Of a stretch of DNA of 64,000 bases, positions 51,018-60,509 are shown piece by piece. The notes beneath the pieces were generated by a model, which saw nothing but the letters and a program-made list of their open reading frames with translations, ran no database searches and was not told the DNA's origin. The stretch covers positions 124,001 to 188,000 of the forward strand of contig NZ_JAHXBF010000002.1 in the NCBI RefSeq assembly GCF_020103695.1, in the 5' to 3' direction. The stretch is from Hyalangium versicolor (GTDB lineage: Bacteria > Myxococcota > Myxococcia > Myxococcales > Myxococcaceae). Position 1 is the first letter of the stretch. The number at the start of each line of letters is the position of its first letter. Made by a program: the position numbers and the translations under genes.

Positions 51018-52109
51018 ATGACAGCCACAGAGCGGCATTCCCCGCCTCCAGGCTCGTGGAGTGGGCTCCTGGCTCCCCTGGCCGGACTGGGGACCGGGGC
51101 CTTCACCCAGCTCAACCGGCTCGCCGAGCGGATCACCCCTCCGCCCTCGCGCCAGGAGCTGTGGCTGACAGTGGCCCTGGGAGCCGTGGCCGGAGCCGTG
51201 CTCTTCATGCTCGGCCAGCGGCTGGCACGAAGCCTCCTGGAGCGGCTCGTGACGGAGGAATCCGCCCGAGCGTCGGTGCGCGCGAGGCACCCGGCCACGT
51301 GGCTCGTCTTCCTCCTCACCGCGGTGGGCGCCACGGGCCTGCGTCTGCCCGGGCCTGTGATGCCGCTGGCGCTCACGTTCCTGTTCCTGATGCTCAACCT
51401 GGTGCTGGTGCTGCGTGCCGAGGCGGCCGCGCGCCCGCGCCTGCTGGGCTCCACCGGATGGCTGGGCTTCCTCTTCTTCCTCTCGGGGATGGCCGCCCTC
51501 GTCTATCAGGTCACCTGGCAGCGCGTCCTCTTCGCCTCCTTCGGCGTCAACATCGAGTCCGTCACCCTCGTCGTCACCATCTTCATGTTCGGGCTCGGGG
51601 TGGGCTCGATGCTCGGGGGAGTGCTGTCGAAGCGCTACCCGGATGCCCTGCCGCGCCTGTTCCTCCTGTGTGAAGTGGTGGTGGGCGCCTTCGGCATCAT
51701 CAGCATTCCGCTCATCCACGCGACGGGCGCCCTCATGGTCCACAGCTCGCTGCCCGTCATCGCGCTCGCCATCTCCGTGCTGCTCGCGGTGCCCACGCTC
51801 ATGATGGGGGCCACGCTGCCCATCCTCGTGGCCTACCTGAACCAGCACTTCCAGCACGTGGGCCGCACCGTGGGGCTCCTCTACTTCGTCAACACGCTGG
51901 GCTCCGCCGCCTCCAGCTATCTCACTGCCTCTGTCCTCTTCGTGCTCGGAGGCCAGCAGTCCGCCGTGCTGTGCGCCGCGGCACTCAACCTGACGGTGGG
52001 CGCGCTCGTCTGGCGGTACATGAAGGCTGTCTCCTCGCGCGGGGGAAACTCCTCGCACGGAGCGCCTCCGGAGCTGCCCGCCGTGGAGCAACAGAGGGCC
52101 AGCGCGTGA
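51018..52109 (+). CDS. spermidine-synthase-associated membrane protein (TM half)
   Basis: This 363-residue protein has about eight hydrophobic segments. The middle, FFLSGMAALVYQVTWQRVLF and FGLGVGSMLGGVLSKRYPD, is the signature of the membrane half of fused spermidine synthase-like proteins. No SAM or polyamine-binding domain follows. Its stop overlaps the GTG start of the next gene, which carries both membrane and synthase halves, so the two probably form a complex. The N-terminal 60 residues are soluble. Confidence 0.8.
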   Translation: MTATERHSPPPGSWSGLLAPLAGLGTGAFTQLNRLAERITPPPSRQELWLTVALGAVAGAVLFMLGQRLARSLLERLVTEESARASVRARHPATWLVFLLTAVGATGLRLPGPVMPLALTFLFLMLNLVLVLRAEAAARPRLLGSTGWLGFLFFLSGMAALVYQVTWQRVLFASFGVNIESVTLVVTIFMFGLGVGSMLGGVLSKRYPDALPRLFLLCEVVVGAFGIISIPLIHATGALMVHSSLPVIALAISVLLAVPTLMMGATLPILVAYLNQHFQHVGRTVGLLYFVNTLGSAASSYLTASVLFVLGGQQSAVLCAAALNLTVGALVWRYMKAVSSRGGNSSHGAPPELPAVEQQRASA

Positions 52110-53680
52110 AACCCATCGTCGCCCTGCTGCTGTCCCTGGTCGCCGGCTACATCGCCCTGAGCCAGGAGATCCTCTGGTACCGCATCATCTCCTATGGCAC
52201 GGGCGGCGCGCCGAGCGCCTTCGCCTACCTGCTGGCCTGCTTCCTCACGGGCCTGGCCATCGGCTCGCTGTGCGCGGAGCGCGTCTCCAAGAGTCAGCGC
52301 CTGCCCGCGCCGGTGGTGCTCGGCTCGCTGTTCCTGGCCTCGGCCATCCTCGGCTACTTCACCCTGCCCGCGACTGCCCGCGTGTTCCAGCTTGGCCAGA
52401 CGACGGGCACCGCCTACGCGTACTTCTCCGTGGCGCTGGTGGGCTTCCCGGGCGGGCTGCTCTTCCCGCTGCTGTGCCACTTCGGCATCCGCGCCGGGGG
52501 AGAGGTGGGCGTGTCCCTGTCACGCCTCTACCTCTTCAACGTGCTGGGCTGCATCCTGGGCCCCCTGTTCACCACCTTCGTGCTGATGGACCTCTACCCG
52601 CTGCCGACCATCGTCCTGATGGTGACGGCGGTGGCGCTGGTGGCCGCGGCGGTGACGGTGTTCACCCTGCCCGCTCCCGCTCGCAGCCGCGTGGGCTTCC
52701 TCGCCGCGGTGGCGGGCACGGCCGCCGTGGTGGCCGTCTCGCACCACGACCAGTACCAGTTCCTCCTGGAGCGGCTGCACTTCAAGGAGGAGTTCACCGC
52801 GGCCAAGCCCTACCGGATCGTCGTGGAGACACGCAGCGGCACCGTCTCGGTGGGCGGCCCCAACGGGGATGACACCATCTTCGGAGGCGGTGTGTACGAC
52901 GGCGCCTTCAACCTGGACCCGGCCGCCAACGTCAACGGCATCGAGCGCGCGTATATGGTGCCGGCGATCCACCCTGCTCCCAAGCGGGTGCTGGTCATCG
53001 GGTTGGCCAGCGGCTCGTGGGCTCAGGTGCTCGCGGAGCACCCCGCCATCGAGCGCCTGGATGCGGTGGAGATCAACCCGGGCTACCTGGAGGTCATCCG
53101 CCGCTACCCCGAGCACGCCCCACTCCTGGACAACCCGCGGGTGCACATCCACATCGACGATGGGCGGCGGTGGCTGGTGCGCAACCCGGACGAGCGCTTC
53201 GACTTCATCGTGATGAACACCACGTTCAACTGGCGCAGCCACAGCACCAACCTGCTGTCCCAGGAGTTCTTCGAGCTCTGCAAGCGCCACCTCACGCCTG
53301 GGGGCGCGGTGCTGGTGAACACCACCGGCGCACCCGAGGTGAAGTACACGCTGGCCCAGGTCTTCCCCCACGTGGTGACGGTGCGCAACAGCGCCGCGGG
53401 CAGCGACACGCCCTTCAACCGCACCGAGGCGGAGAAGGAGCAGGCCCTGCGCGCCTTCACCCACCACGGCCAGCCCGTCTTCCCTCCGGACAACGCGAAG
53501 CGGGAGAAGGCCCTGCAGACCATGGTGCACATGCCGCTGCCGGACGAGGGAGACGCACTCCGGGCCCGTGGAGACCTGCGGCTCATCACCGACGACAACA
53601 TGGCCACCGAGTACAAGGCGGGCCTGCACCTCTATGACCCGGCGCGGAGCTGGGGGAGCTTGTGGGGGCGCCTGGAATGA
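52106..53680 (+). CDS. membrane-fused spermidine-synthase-like protein
   Basis: GTG 52106 overlaps the preceding TGA by 4 bp. Residues 1-210 hold seven hydrophobic segments, opening with SLVAGYIALSQEILWYRI. Residues 225-525 are a spermidine-synthase-like Rossmann domain: VLVIGLASGSWAQVLAEH in the decarboxy-SAM site, AVEINPGYLEVI, and HIDDGRRWL. The usual catalytic Asp segment is MNTTFNWRSHSTNLLS here, without the acidic residue, and the Gly-rich loop is altered. It is therefore probably not a polyamine synthase; aminopropyl transfer or methyl transfer to another acceptor is possible. Confidence 0.82.
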   Translation: MKPIVALLLSLVAGYIALSQEILWYRIISYGTGGAPSAFAYLLACFLTGLAIGSLCAERVSKSQRLPAPVVLGSLFLASAILGYFTLPATARVFQLGQTTGTAYAYFSVALVGFPGGLLFPLLCHFGIRAGGEVGVSLSRLYLFNVLGCILGPLFTTFVLMDLYPLPTIVLMVTAVALVAAAVTVFTLPAPARSRVGFLAAVAGTAAVVAVSHHDQYQFLLERLHFKEEFTAAKPYRIVVETRSGTVSVGGPNGDDTIFGGGVYDGAFNLDPAANVNGIERAYMVPAIHPAPKRVLVIGLASGSWAQVLAEHPAIERLDAVEINPGYLEVIRRYPEHAPLLDNPRVHIHIDDGRRWLVRNPDERFDFIVMNTTFNWRSHSTNLLSQEFFELCKRHLTPGGAVLVNTTGAPEVKYTLAQVFPHVVTVRNSAAGSDTPFNRTEAEKEQALRAFTHHGQPVFPPDNAKREKALQTMVHMPLPDEGDALRARGDLRLITDDNMATEYKAGLHLYDPARSWGSLWGRLE

Positions 53681-55650
53681 AGCCACTGCCCATCACCCTG
53701 GGCCCTCCAGAGAAGGGAGCGCGCGGGCTCGGATCTGGAGCCGTGCTCCTCCTGGTGGCGCTCTTCCTGGTGGGGTTGCGCGGCGTGGTGTTCGCGTCCG
53801 ACGGCATGGGCTTCTCCGTGAAGGATCTGCTCGCGAACTGGCGGACGAACCCCGTGGGGGCAGTCGGCTTGGTGCAGCTCTTCCTGTCCTCGCTGTGCTT
53901 CGAGCTGCTCTCGCTGCTGCTGCTGTGCCGGCTCACGCGCAGTGGCATGGCGGCGCGGTGGCTCGCGCGCGGAGGGCTGCTCGCGCTGCTGTGGCTGAAC
54001 CTTGCGGGCACCCAGGTGTTCATGGTCATCAACACCTACGCCAAGGGCTTCCAGCTCTCGGGCCTCTCCCTGCCCGAGTTGGGCCGGATGATGGGGGGCT
54101 ACCTGGAGCCGAAGATGCTCGCGGCGCTGGGGCTGCCGGTGCTCGTCGCGCTCTTCTTCGGGCGAGAGGGCTCGGTGGAGCGGCAGCGCCCGCCGCTCCG
54201 CATGCGCGTGCTGTTGCTGCTGCTCATGCTGGCGGCCGGTGGTGCCGTGTACCGGCTCGTGCGCTATCCGCTGGCCGTGCCCGCGGTGGCCCATTCACCA
54301 CTCACGCTGCTGGTGGTGAACACCCTGCCCGAGCAGCTGGGCCAGGTGCCCCATGGACGGCCCGCTCCCGAGGACTGGGCGCCTTCCACGCGGCTGGAGA
54401 CCCGCTGGCAGCCGCTCGGCGGGGTGCCGCGCGACTTCAACGTGGTGGTGGTGGTGCTGGAGTCGGTGCGCGCGAGCGTCTTCTGGCCCTCGCCCGACGC
54501 GCCACCCATGCCGCACCTGGCGGAGCTCGCGCCCCACGCGGCCGTCTTCACCCGCGCCTATGCGCACGAGCCGCTCAGCACCAAGGGGCTGGAGTCGCTG
54601 CTCTTCGGCATCTACCCCTCACCCTACTGGGAGACCGCGGGCGGCAAGTTCCCCGACATCCCGCTGGATTCGGTGGGCGAACGGTGGACGGCGCTCGGCC
54701 TGCGCAACGCCTTCATCAGCCACAACGAGGTGCCCTTCATGGGGGAGGCCGGCTTCCTCACCCGGCGAGGCTTCTCGTACTACTCGACCCCCAAGGACAT
54801 GGCGGAGCTGGACTCGCCCATCACCGACCGCACGCTGGTGAAAGCACTGGACCGCTTCATCGAGGGCGCTCCGGGGAAGCGCTTTGGCGCCATCCTCTGG
54901 CCGCACCACACGCACCTGCCGTACCAGTTCCCGAAGCCGATGGAGAACGCGCACCCGCCCAACTCCTTCGCGGCCTACCGGGACGCGGTGGCCTACCAGG
55001 ATCTCGTCATCGGCGACCTGGTGGAGATGCTGAAGCGGCGCGGGCAATTCGAGAACACGGTGCTCGTGCTGGTGGCCGACCATGGCGAGGCCTTCCGCGA
55101 GCACCCGGAGGCGGGCTCGGCGCATGGGGATCGGCTCTTCGACATGTCCGTCCACATTCCCCTGGTGTTCATCAACCCGCGCCTCTTCCACGGCGAGCGG
55201 GATGACCGGGTGGTGCAGCAGAAGGACGTGGCGGCCACGCTGGCGTGGCTGGCGGGAGACTCGCGGCCCGTGCTGAACCTGGGCAGCACGGTCTTCCACG
55301 AGCACCCCTCGCAGACGGCGTACCTCATCAGCCACCTGGACGTGGCCAGCATGCGAGGCGCGCTGGTGCAGGGTCGCCTCAAGTACATGTACGTGGCCCC
55401 GCTGGGGACGAAGGTCGCGGACGAGCGCCTCTATGACCTGGTCGCGGATCCCGGCGAGCGGCACGACTTGTGGCAGGAGCGGCAGGAGGAGGGGCGCGCG
55501 CTCAAGGCCCGGTACTTCGGCTGGCTGCAGTACTGGAGCGAGCGGTGGGGCTCCGCGGAGCACAGCGGCGCCGTGAAGGACCGCGAGGCGCTGTACCGTG
55601 AGCTCCTGGGCGGCGCTCCGCCCCAGGTGGCCTCACCCGCCGCGGAGTAG
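53677..55650 (+). CDS. membrane sulfatase / LTA-synthase-like hydrolase-transferase
   Basis: ATG 53677 overlaps the preceding stop (ATGA). The 657-residue product has five hydrophobic N-terminal segments, then a sulfatase-fold domain facing the periplasm: VVVVVLESVRAS opens the metal site, LSTKGLESLLFGIYPSP carries the nucleophilic Ser/Thr, and LVLVADHGEAFREH gives the second metal pair. The layout is that of lipoteichoic acid synthase and phosphoethanolamine transferases. It is the last gene of a three-gene coupled operon with two spermidine-synthase-like proteins, so an envelope modification is likely. Confidence 0.87.
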   Translation: MKPLPITLGPPEKGARGLGSGAVLLLVALFLVGLRGVVFASDGMGFSVKDLLANWRTNPVGAVGLVQLFLSSLCFELLSLLLLCRLTRSGMAARWLARGGLLALLWLNLAGTQVFMVINTYAKGFQLSGLSLPELGRMMGGYLEPKMLAALGLPVLVALFFGREGSVERQRPPLRMRVLLLLLMLAAGGAVYRLVRYPLAVPAVAHSPLTLLVVNTLPEQLGQVPHGRPAPEDWAPSTRLETRWQPLGGVPRDFNVVVVVLESVRASVFWPSPDAPPMPHLAELAPHAAVFTRAYAHEPLSTKGLESLLFGIYPSPYWETAGGKFPDIPLDSVGERWTALGLRNAFISHNEVPFMGEAGFLTRRGFSYYSTPKDMAELDSPITDRTLVKALDRFIEGAPGKRFGAILWPHHTHLPYQFPKPMENAHPPNSFAAYRDAVAYQDLVIGDLVEMLKRRGQFENTVLVLVADHGEAFREHPEAGSAHGDRLFDMSVHIPLVFINPRLFHGERDDRVVQQKDVAATLAWLAGDSRPVLNLGSTVFHEHPSQTAYLISHLDVASMRGALVQGRLKYMYVAPLGTKVADERLYDLVADPGERHDLWQERQEEGRALKARYFGWLQYWSERWGSAEHSGAVKDREALYRELLGGAPPQVASPAAE

Positions 55651-55657
55651 CGGGGCG

Positions 55658-55677
55658 GTGCTCGTGATAGAGAGCAC
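55658..55677 (+). promoter_or_regulatory. small hairpin directly before sugE
   Basis: GTGCTC (55658-55663) and GAGCAC (55672-55677) pair around 8 nt, 3 nt before the sugE ATG. It occupies the place of a ribosome site, and no Shine-Dalgarno sequence is visible. It may end the sulfatase transcript or limit sugE translation. Confidence 0.3.
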
Positions 55678-55680
55678 GCC

Positions 55681-56007
55681 ATGCCATGGGTACTCCTGAT
55701 CATCGCCGGGCTGCTGGAGGTCTGCTGGGCCATCGGCCTCAAGTACACCGAGGGTTTCACCCGGCCCATTCCCACGGTCCTCACGGGCCTGGCCATCATC
55801 GCCAGCATGGTCCTGCTGTCGATGGCCGCACGCAGCCTGCCCATTGGCACCGCCTATGCCGTGTGGGTGGGCATCGGAGCGTTGGGCGCGGCGGTGCTGG
55901 GCATCGTCCTCTTCCATGAGCAGGTGACGGCGGCGCGGCTCTTCTTCCTCGCCCTGCTGCTCACGTCCATCGTCGGCCTGAAGCTCACCTCGGGCAGTTC
56001 CCACTGA
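55681..56007 (+). CDS. sugE: SugE/Gdx-type small multidrug resistance exporter
   Basis: The 108-residue protein has four membrane helices and the SugE/Gdx subgroup features: Glu13 in LLEVCWAIGLKYTEGFTR, a motif that separates guanidinium exporters from EmrE, and PIGTAYAVWVGIGALGA in helix 3. SMR proteins work as dual-topology dimers that exchange cations for protons. The guanidine substrate is inferred from the subgroup. No guanidine riboswitch can fit in the 30-bp gap upstream. Confidence 0.9.
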   Translation: MPWVLLIIAGLLEVCWAIGLKYTEGFTRPIPTVLTGLAIIASMVLLSMAARSLPIGTAYAVWVGIGALGAAVLGIVLFHEQVTAARLFFLALLLTSIVGLKLTSGSSH

Positions 56008-56204
56008 GGAGCCCATAGGTTCGGCGGCAACCGAGAGCGCCCGATCCTGGGACGCATGAATCCCGGATGCGAACACCCGGGCTCCCATCCCCCGGAGTCG
56101 AGCGATGTGCTTCCTCTGGCCTGCCCTTGCAAGCCGGCCGGTTTTCCAGGCACATACGTTGCACCGTGCCAGCGCCAGGGCACTCGGCCCGGGAGAATGC
56201 GCTC

Positions 56205-58640
56205 ATGTGGCAGGATCTTCGCTTCGGCCTTCGGCTCTGGACCCGACACCCCGGGCTGGCACTGACGGTGCTCCTCACGTTGGCGCTGAGTATCGGCGCG
56301 AACACGTCCATCTTCAGCGTCATCCACACCGTACTCCTGAGGCCCCTCCCCTTCCACGAGCCGGAGCGCCTGGTGCGCGTGTGGGGGGTGGATGAAGAGC
56401 GAGCGAAGCAGGCCCGAGACGCGGGGCGCAATGACTACGGCGTGTCGTCCAACGATCTGCTGGACTGGAAGGCAGAGAGCCAGTCGTTCTCGATGCTGGC
56501 GGCGTACGGCAGTGGAGCCGTCTCGCTCGTGAACTCGACAGGCTCGCTGCAGGTGCGCATCGGCTCCGTCTCTCCAGAGTTCTTCCCCCTGCTCGGTGTC
56601 ACACCGGTCCTCGGCCGCTTCTTCGAGACGGGAAAGGACGGCAGCTCCGAGGACGGCGTCATCGTCATCAGCGAGTCGCTGTGGAGGCGGCAGTTCGGCG
56701 CGGAGCGTTCCGTACTGGGGCGCACCGTGCTCGTGGGCGGCGCTCCGAGCACGATCATCGGTGTGGCGCCGCTGGAGCTCGAGCCTCCTATCGTGGAGCG
56801 GCGAGGCACCCCGGATCTCTGGCAGTCCCACTCGCTGAATGCCGCGCCCGCGATGCGCGGAGCCCGATGGATGTGGGTGCTGGGCCGCCTGCGGCCGGGA
56901 GTCACGGTAGCCCAGGCGCAGGAGGAGCTCGACGCCATCAACCAGCGGCTCGCGAAGGACTTTCCCGCCACCAACACCGGCCAGCGGGCCCTGGTCATGC
57001 CGTTGGCGGACTCCATCGTCCAGGAGATCCGCCCGGCCCTGCTGCTGCTGTTCGGCGCGGTGGGCTTCGTGCTGCTCATCGCCGGCGCCAACGTGGCCAA
57101 CCTCCTGGTGGCCCGCTCCGCCATGCGCCATCAGGAGCTGGCCATCCGCGCCGCGCTGGGAGCGAGCCGCGGCCGACTGCTCCGCCAGCTCCTGGTGGAG
57201 AACGTCCTGGTGGCGCTCGCAGGTGGAGTCCTGGGGCTGTTGCTCTCCCTGTGGCTCACGGATCTGCTCGTCTCACTGAGCGGCGGGCGGTTCCCCCGCA
57301 TGCAACAGGTGCACGTGAACCTGTGGGTGCTCTGCTTCGCGCTCGGGGTATCACTGTTGACGGGACTGCTCCTCGGCGTGCTCCCCGCGCTGCAGAGCTC
57401 CCGGCTGGCGCTCCAGGCCACCTCTGGAGCCGCGGGACGCACGGCCTCCGTGGGACGTGGGCAGAAGTGGACCCGGCAATTGCTCGTCGCGGGGCAGGTG
57501 GCGCTCTCGCTGATCCTCCTGGTGGGAGCGGGGATGCTGCTCCAGAGCTTCTGGCGGCTCCAACAGGTGGACCCGGGGTTCCAGCCCGAGCAGGTGTTGA
57601 TGCTGGAGCTCACCACGCCAAGGCCCCAGACCACGCGCCCCGAGCAGGTGCTGGCGACCTCTCAAAGACTGGTGGACGAGGTGCGAGCACTGCCGGGCGT
57701 GATCGGGGCCGGCACCATCAATCTGCTGCCGATGGGTGGGGTGAACTCGTGCCAGCCCGTCATCGTGGAAGGGCATCCTCCAGCGTCTGGGCTGCCCCCT
57801 TGCGCGGAGGAGCGCACGAGCAGCCCTAACTACTTCCGGGCCATGGGCGTTCCCCTGCTGTCCGGACGCCTGTTCGACGCGCGTGACACGGAGAACCAGC
57901 CGCGGGTCGTGGTCATCAACAGCACCATGGCTCGCCGCTTCTTCCCGCAGGGAGAGCCGCTCGGCAAGCGGATCAGCGTGGGGAACCCGGCGCGGCCCAC
58001 CTGGTTGGAGGTCATCGGGGTGGTGGGAGATGTGCGGCAGCTCGGGCTCGACAAGGAGCCCTCGCCGGAGCTCTACCAGTCCCAGTTCCAGGTCCCGGCG
58101 TGGCAGTACACGCTGGTGGTGCGTGCGGACCGCGACACGGACGCAGTACTGGCCGCCATCCGCAATGTGGTGCGGCGCATCGATCCGGAGATTCCCCTGT
58201 TCAACGTGCGCACCGCGGAGGCGCTCCTGTCGGGGGTCATGGCTCAGCCACGCTTCCGGGCCTTGCTGCTGGGCCTGTTCGCCGCGCTCGCGGTGGGGCT
58301 GGCCGCGGTGGGGATTGGAGGCATCGTGTCCTGGTCGGTGGCTCAGCGGACGCGGGAGATCGGCATCCGGATGGCGCTTGGCGCACGGCCCGGGGACGTG
58401 CTGCGGCTGGTGATGGGACAGGGCATGGCGGCGGTGCTCGCGGGTGTCGCGGTAGGCCTCATGGGCGCGCTCGCGCTCACCCGGGTGATGGAAGGGCTGC
58501 TCTTTGGGCTGAGCACCACCGACCCCATGGCCTTCACCATGGGCGTGGTGGCACTGACGGGGACGGCGCTGTTGGCCAGCTACCTGCCGACCCGGCGTGC
58601 GCTCCGCATCGATCCCGTGGAGGCATTGCGCAGCGAGTAG
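56205..58640 (+). CDS. MacB/FtsX-type ABC permease, ADOP family, 811 aa
   Basis: ATG 56205 with GGGAGA upstream opens MWQDLRFGLRLWTRHPG, the standard N-terminus of the duplicated permeases first seen in Acidobacteria (ADOP). Two MacB periplasmic core plus FtsX units are present: the first with ALSIGANTSIFSVIH and NVANLLVARSAMRHQELAIR, the second with QVALSLILLVGAGMLLQSFW and AQRTREIGIRMALGARPG, ending in YLPTRRALRIDPVEALR. No ATPase gene adjoins, as usual for orphan permeases. The substrate, peptide or lipid, is unknown. Confidence 0.92.
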   Translation: MWQDLRFGLRLWTRHPGLALTVLLTLALSIGANTSIFSVIHTVLLRPLPFHEPERLVRVWGVDEERAKQARDAGRNDYGVSSNDLLDWKAESQSFSMLAAYGSGAVSLVNSTGSLQVRIGSVSPEFFPLLGVTPVLGRFFETGKDGSSEDGVIVISESLWRRQFGAERSVLGRTVLVGGAPSTIIGVAPLELEPPIVERRGTPDLWQSHSLNAAPAMRGARWMWVLGRLRPGVTVAQAQEELDAINQRLAKDFPATNTGQRALVMPLADSIVQEIRPALLLLFGAVGFVLLIAGANVANLLVARSAMRHQELAIRAALGASRGRLLRQLLVENVLVALAGGVLGLLLSLWLTDLLVSLSGGRFPRMQQVHVNLWVLCFALGVSLLTGLLLGVLPALQSSRLALQATSGAAGRTASVGRGQKWTRQLLVAGQVALSLILLVGAGMLLQSFWRLQQVDPGFQPEQVLMLELTTPRPQTTRPEQVLATSQRLVDEVRALPGVIGAGTINLLPMGGVNSCQPVIVEGHPPASGLPPCAEERTSSPNYFRAMGVPLLSGRLFDARDTENQPRVVVINSTMARRFFPQGEPLGKRISVGNPARPTWLEVIGVVGDVRQLGLDKEPSPELYQSQFQVPAWQYTLVVRADRDTDAVLAAIRNVVRRIDPEIPLFNVRTAEALLSGVMAQPRFRALLLGLFAALAVGLAAVGIGGIVSWSVAQRTREIGIRMALGARPGDVLRLVMGQGMAAVLAGVAVGLMGALALTRVMEGLLFGLSTTDPMAFTMGVVALTGTALLASYLPTRRALRIDPVEALRSE

Positions 58641-58645
58641 AGGCC

Positions 58646-59926
58646 TCAATCGAAGCGGTGGTGCCGCTGGGTATCCCGCATGAGGCTGTAGACGAGCAGC
58701 GAGCAGAAGATGCAGCCCGTCACGTACCAGAAGAACCAGGACTCATGACCGGACAGCTTGAGCCACGTGCCCACATACTCGGCCGACCCGCCGAAGAGGG
58801 ACACCGTCAGCGCATAGGGTAGCCCCACGCCCAGGGCTCGGATGTTCGCCGGGAAGAGCTCAGCCTTCACCACGGCGTTGATGGACGTGTAGCCCGACAC
58901 GATGACCAGGGCCGCCATCACCAGCAGGAAGGCCGTGAACGCATCGCGCGCCTGAGTCAGCGCCGTGAGGAGCGGCACCGTGCACAGCGTCCCCAACACA
59001 CCGAACCCCATCAGCACGGGCCTGCGGCCCACCTTGTCCGAGAGCAGGCCGAGCACCGGCTGCAGCAGCATGTAGAAGAAGAGGGACGCGACCGAGATGA
59101 GCGTGGCCTGGTCCCGGGACAGCCCCACCGTGTTGACCAGGAACTTCGGCATGTAGACGGTGTACGTGTAGAACGCGAGCGTCCCGCCCATGGTCAGCCC
59201 GACGACGAGGGCGATCTCCTTCGGGTGGCGCAGCAGCTCGCTCATGGGCTGATGCGTGGCCTTCTTCGCCGCCGTGGCTTGGAAGGCCTCCGTCTCGACC
59301 ATGTTGCGGCGCATGAAGAAGCCGACCACCGCCAGCGCGGCGCCACACACGAAGGGAATGCGCCAACCCCATGCCTCCAGTTGCTCGCGGGTGAGTACCA
59401 GGCGCTGCAGCACCAGGAGCGTCACCGTCGCCAAAAGTTGGCCCATGATGAGGGTGACGTACTGGAAGGAGCTGTAGAAACCCCGGTGCCGCGAGGTAGC
59501 CACCTCACTCAGATAGGTGGCGCTGGTGCCGTACTCCCCGCCGAGCGAGAGCCCCTGGAGCAGCCGGGCCAGGAGCAGCACGCTCGGCGCCAGCACGCCG
59601 ACCTGCGCATACGTCGGGCAGACGGCGATGACGAGCGACCCCAGGCACATCAGGAAGACGGACAGGGACAACGCGGCGCGACGCCCCCGCAGATCCGCAT
59701 AGAGCCCCATCAACCATCCGCCAATGGGACGGATGAGGAAGCCGAGCGCGAACACACCGGCCGAGTTGAGCTGTTCGACCAGGGGGTTGTCGCTCGGGAA
59801 GAACGCCTTCGCGAAGTACAGCGAGAAGGCCGAGTAGATATAGAAGTCGTACCACTCGATGAGGTTGCCGACCGAGCCACCGAAGATGGAGAGCAGCCTC
59901 TGACGCACGCTGGCATCTGACCTCAC
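58646..59926 (-). CDS. MHS-family symporter (KgtP/ShiA-like)
   Basis: GTG 59926 gives 426 residues, close to KgtP, and avoids a long tail that would run into the divergent gene. The N-terminus GGSVGNLIEWYDFYIYS and then GFLIRPIGGWLMG with ADLRGRR are the hallmarks of the metabolite:H+ symporters, nearest in style to alpha-ketoglutarate permease. Twelve hydrophobic segments fit. The substrate is probably a carboxylate. The gene is divergent from a MarR regulator, with a palindromic site between them. Confidence 0.87.
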   Translation of the reverse strand: MRSDASVRQRLLSIFGGSVGNLIEWYDFYIYSAFSLYFAKAFFPSDNPLVEQLNSAGVFALGFLIRPIGGWLMGLYADLRGRRAALSLSVFLMCLGSLVIAVCPTYAQVGVLAPSVLLLARLLQGLSLGGEYGTSATYLSEVATSRHRGFYSSFQYVTLIMGQLLATVTLLVLQRLVLTREQLEAWGWRIPFVCGAALAVVGFFMRRNMVETEAFQATAAKKATHQPMSELLRHPKEIALVVGLTMGGTLAFYTYTVYMPKFLVNTVGLSRDQATLISVASLFFYMLLQPVLGLLSDKVGRRPVLMGFGVLGTLCTVPLLTALTQARDAFTAFLLVMAALVIVSGYTSINAVVKAELFPANIRALGVGLPYALTVSLFGGSAEYVGTWLKLSGHESWFFWYVTGCIFCSLLVYSLMRDTQRHHRFD

Positions 59927-59983
59927 CGAGCCCCGCTTGAACAGAGCCCCGCTTCGGGCCCTTGCAGACTTGCTTGCGCAATT

Positions 59984-59999
59984 TATAACAGCGCTTATA
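59984..59999. promoter_or_regulatory. candidate MarR operator and promoter between symporter and MarR genes
   Basis: TATAA (59984-59988) and TTATA (59995-59999) form an inverted repeat with 6 bp between. TTGCAG (59962-59967) with TATAAC (59984-59989) after 16 bp is a plausible promoter towards MarR, so the operator would overlap the -10. It lies 12 bp before the MarR ATG. Confidence 0.45.
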
Positions 60000-60011
60000 C
60001 ATCCAGGCACG

Positions 60012-60509
60012 ATGAAGGCTCCTCCCCCTCCTCCTACGCTCGGCACGCTGCTGAGGCACCTGGTCGAGACGCTCGACGATGCCGTGGAACAGGCCTATGC
60101 GCGCGCGGGTCTCGACTACCGTCCGCGCTACACCCCGGTCGTGCGCGCACTGATGGCGCTCGGGCCCACGTCCATCCGGGCAATCTCGCAGAGTGCCGAG
60201 ATGACCCACTCGGCGGTCAGCCAGACGGTGTCCCAGATGGCGACACGAGGGCTGGTCCGCCTCCAACCCGGAGAGGATGCACGCGAGCGGATCGTCGTAC
60301 TCACTCCCGAAGCCGAGACGATGGTTCCCGCGCTCGAGCGCCAGTGGGCAGCGACCAACGCAGCGGCGGCGGCCCTGGAGGGTGAGCTCTCCGCTCCTCT
60401 CTCCCAGGTGCTGCGCGAGGCGATCGCAGCCCTGGAACGCCGGCCTTTCTCGGACCGGATCACCGAGGCGGCGGCGAAGTTGGAACGATCTACCCGGAAG
60501 GTGCGTTGA
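60012..60509 (+). CDS. MarR-family transcriptional regulator
   Basis: ATG 60012 gives 165 residues. The winged helix is seen in SIRAISQSAEMTHSAVSQTVSQM and GLVRLQPGEDARERIVVLTPE, flanked by the dimerisation helices. MarR proteins usually repress their own operon and a divergent gene and are released by small aromatic or metabolite ligands. Here it is divergent from a carboxylate symporter and coupled by TGATG to an S41 protease gene. Confidence 0.85.
   Translation: MKAPPPPPTLGTLLRHLVETLDDAVEQAYARAGLDYRPRYTPVVRALMALGPTSIRAISQSAEMTHSAVSQTVSQMATRGLVRLQPGEDARERIVVLTPEAETMVPALERQWAATNAAAAALEGELSAPLSQVLREAIAALERRPFSDRITEAAAKLERSTRKVR

Noticed and set aside
55651..55680. Guanidine riboswitch before sugE
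   Set aside because: Only 30 bp separate the genes; a single 6-bp hairpin does not match any guanidine riboswitch class.
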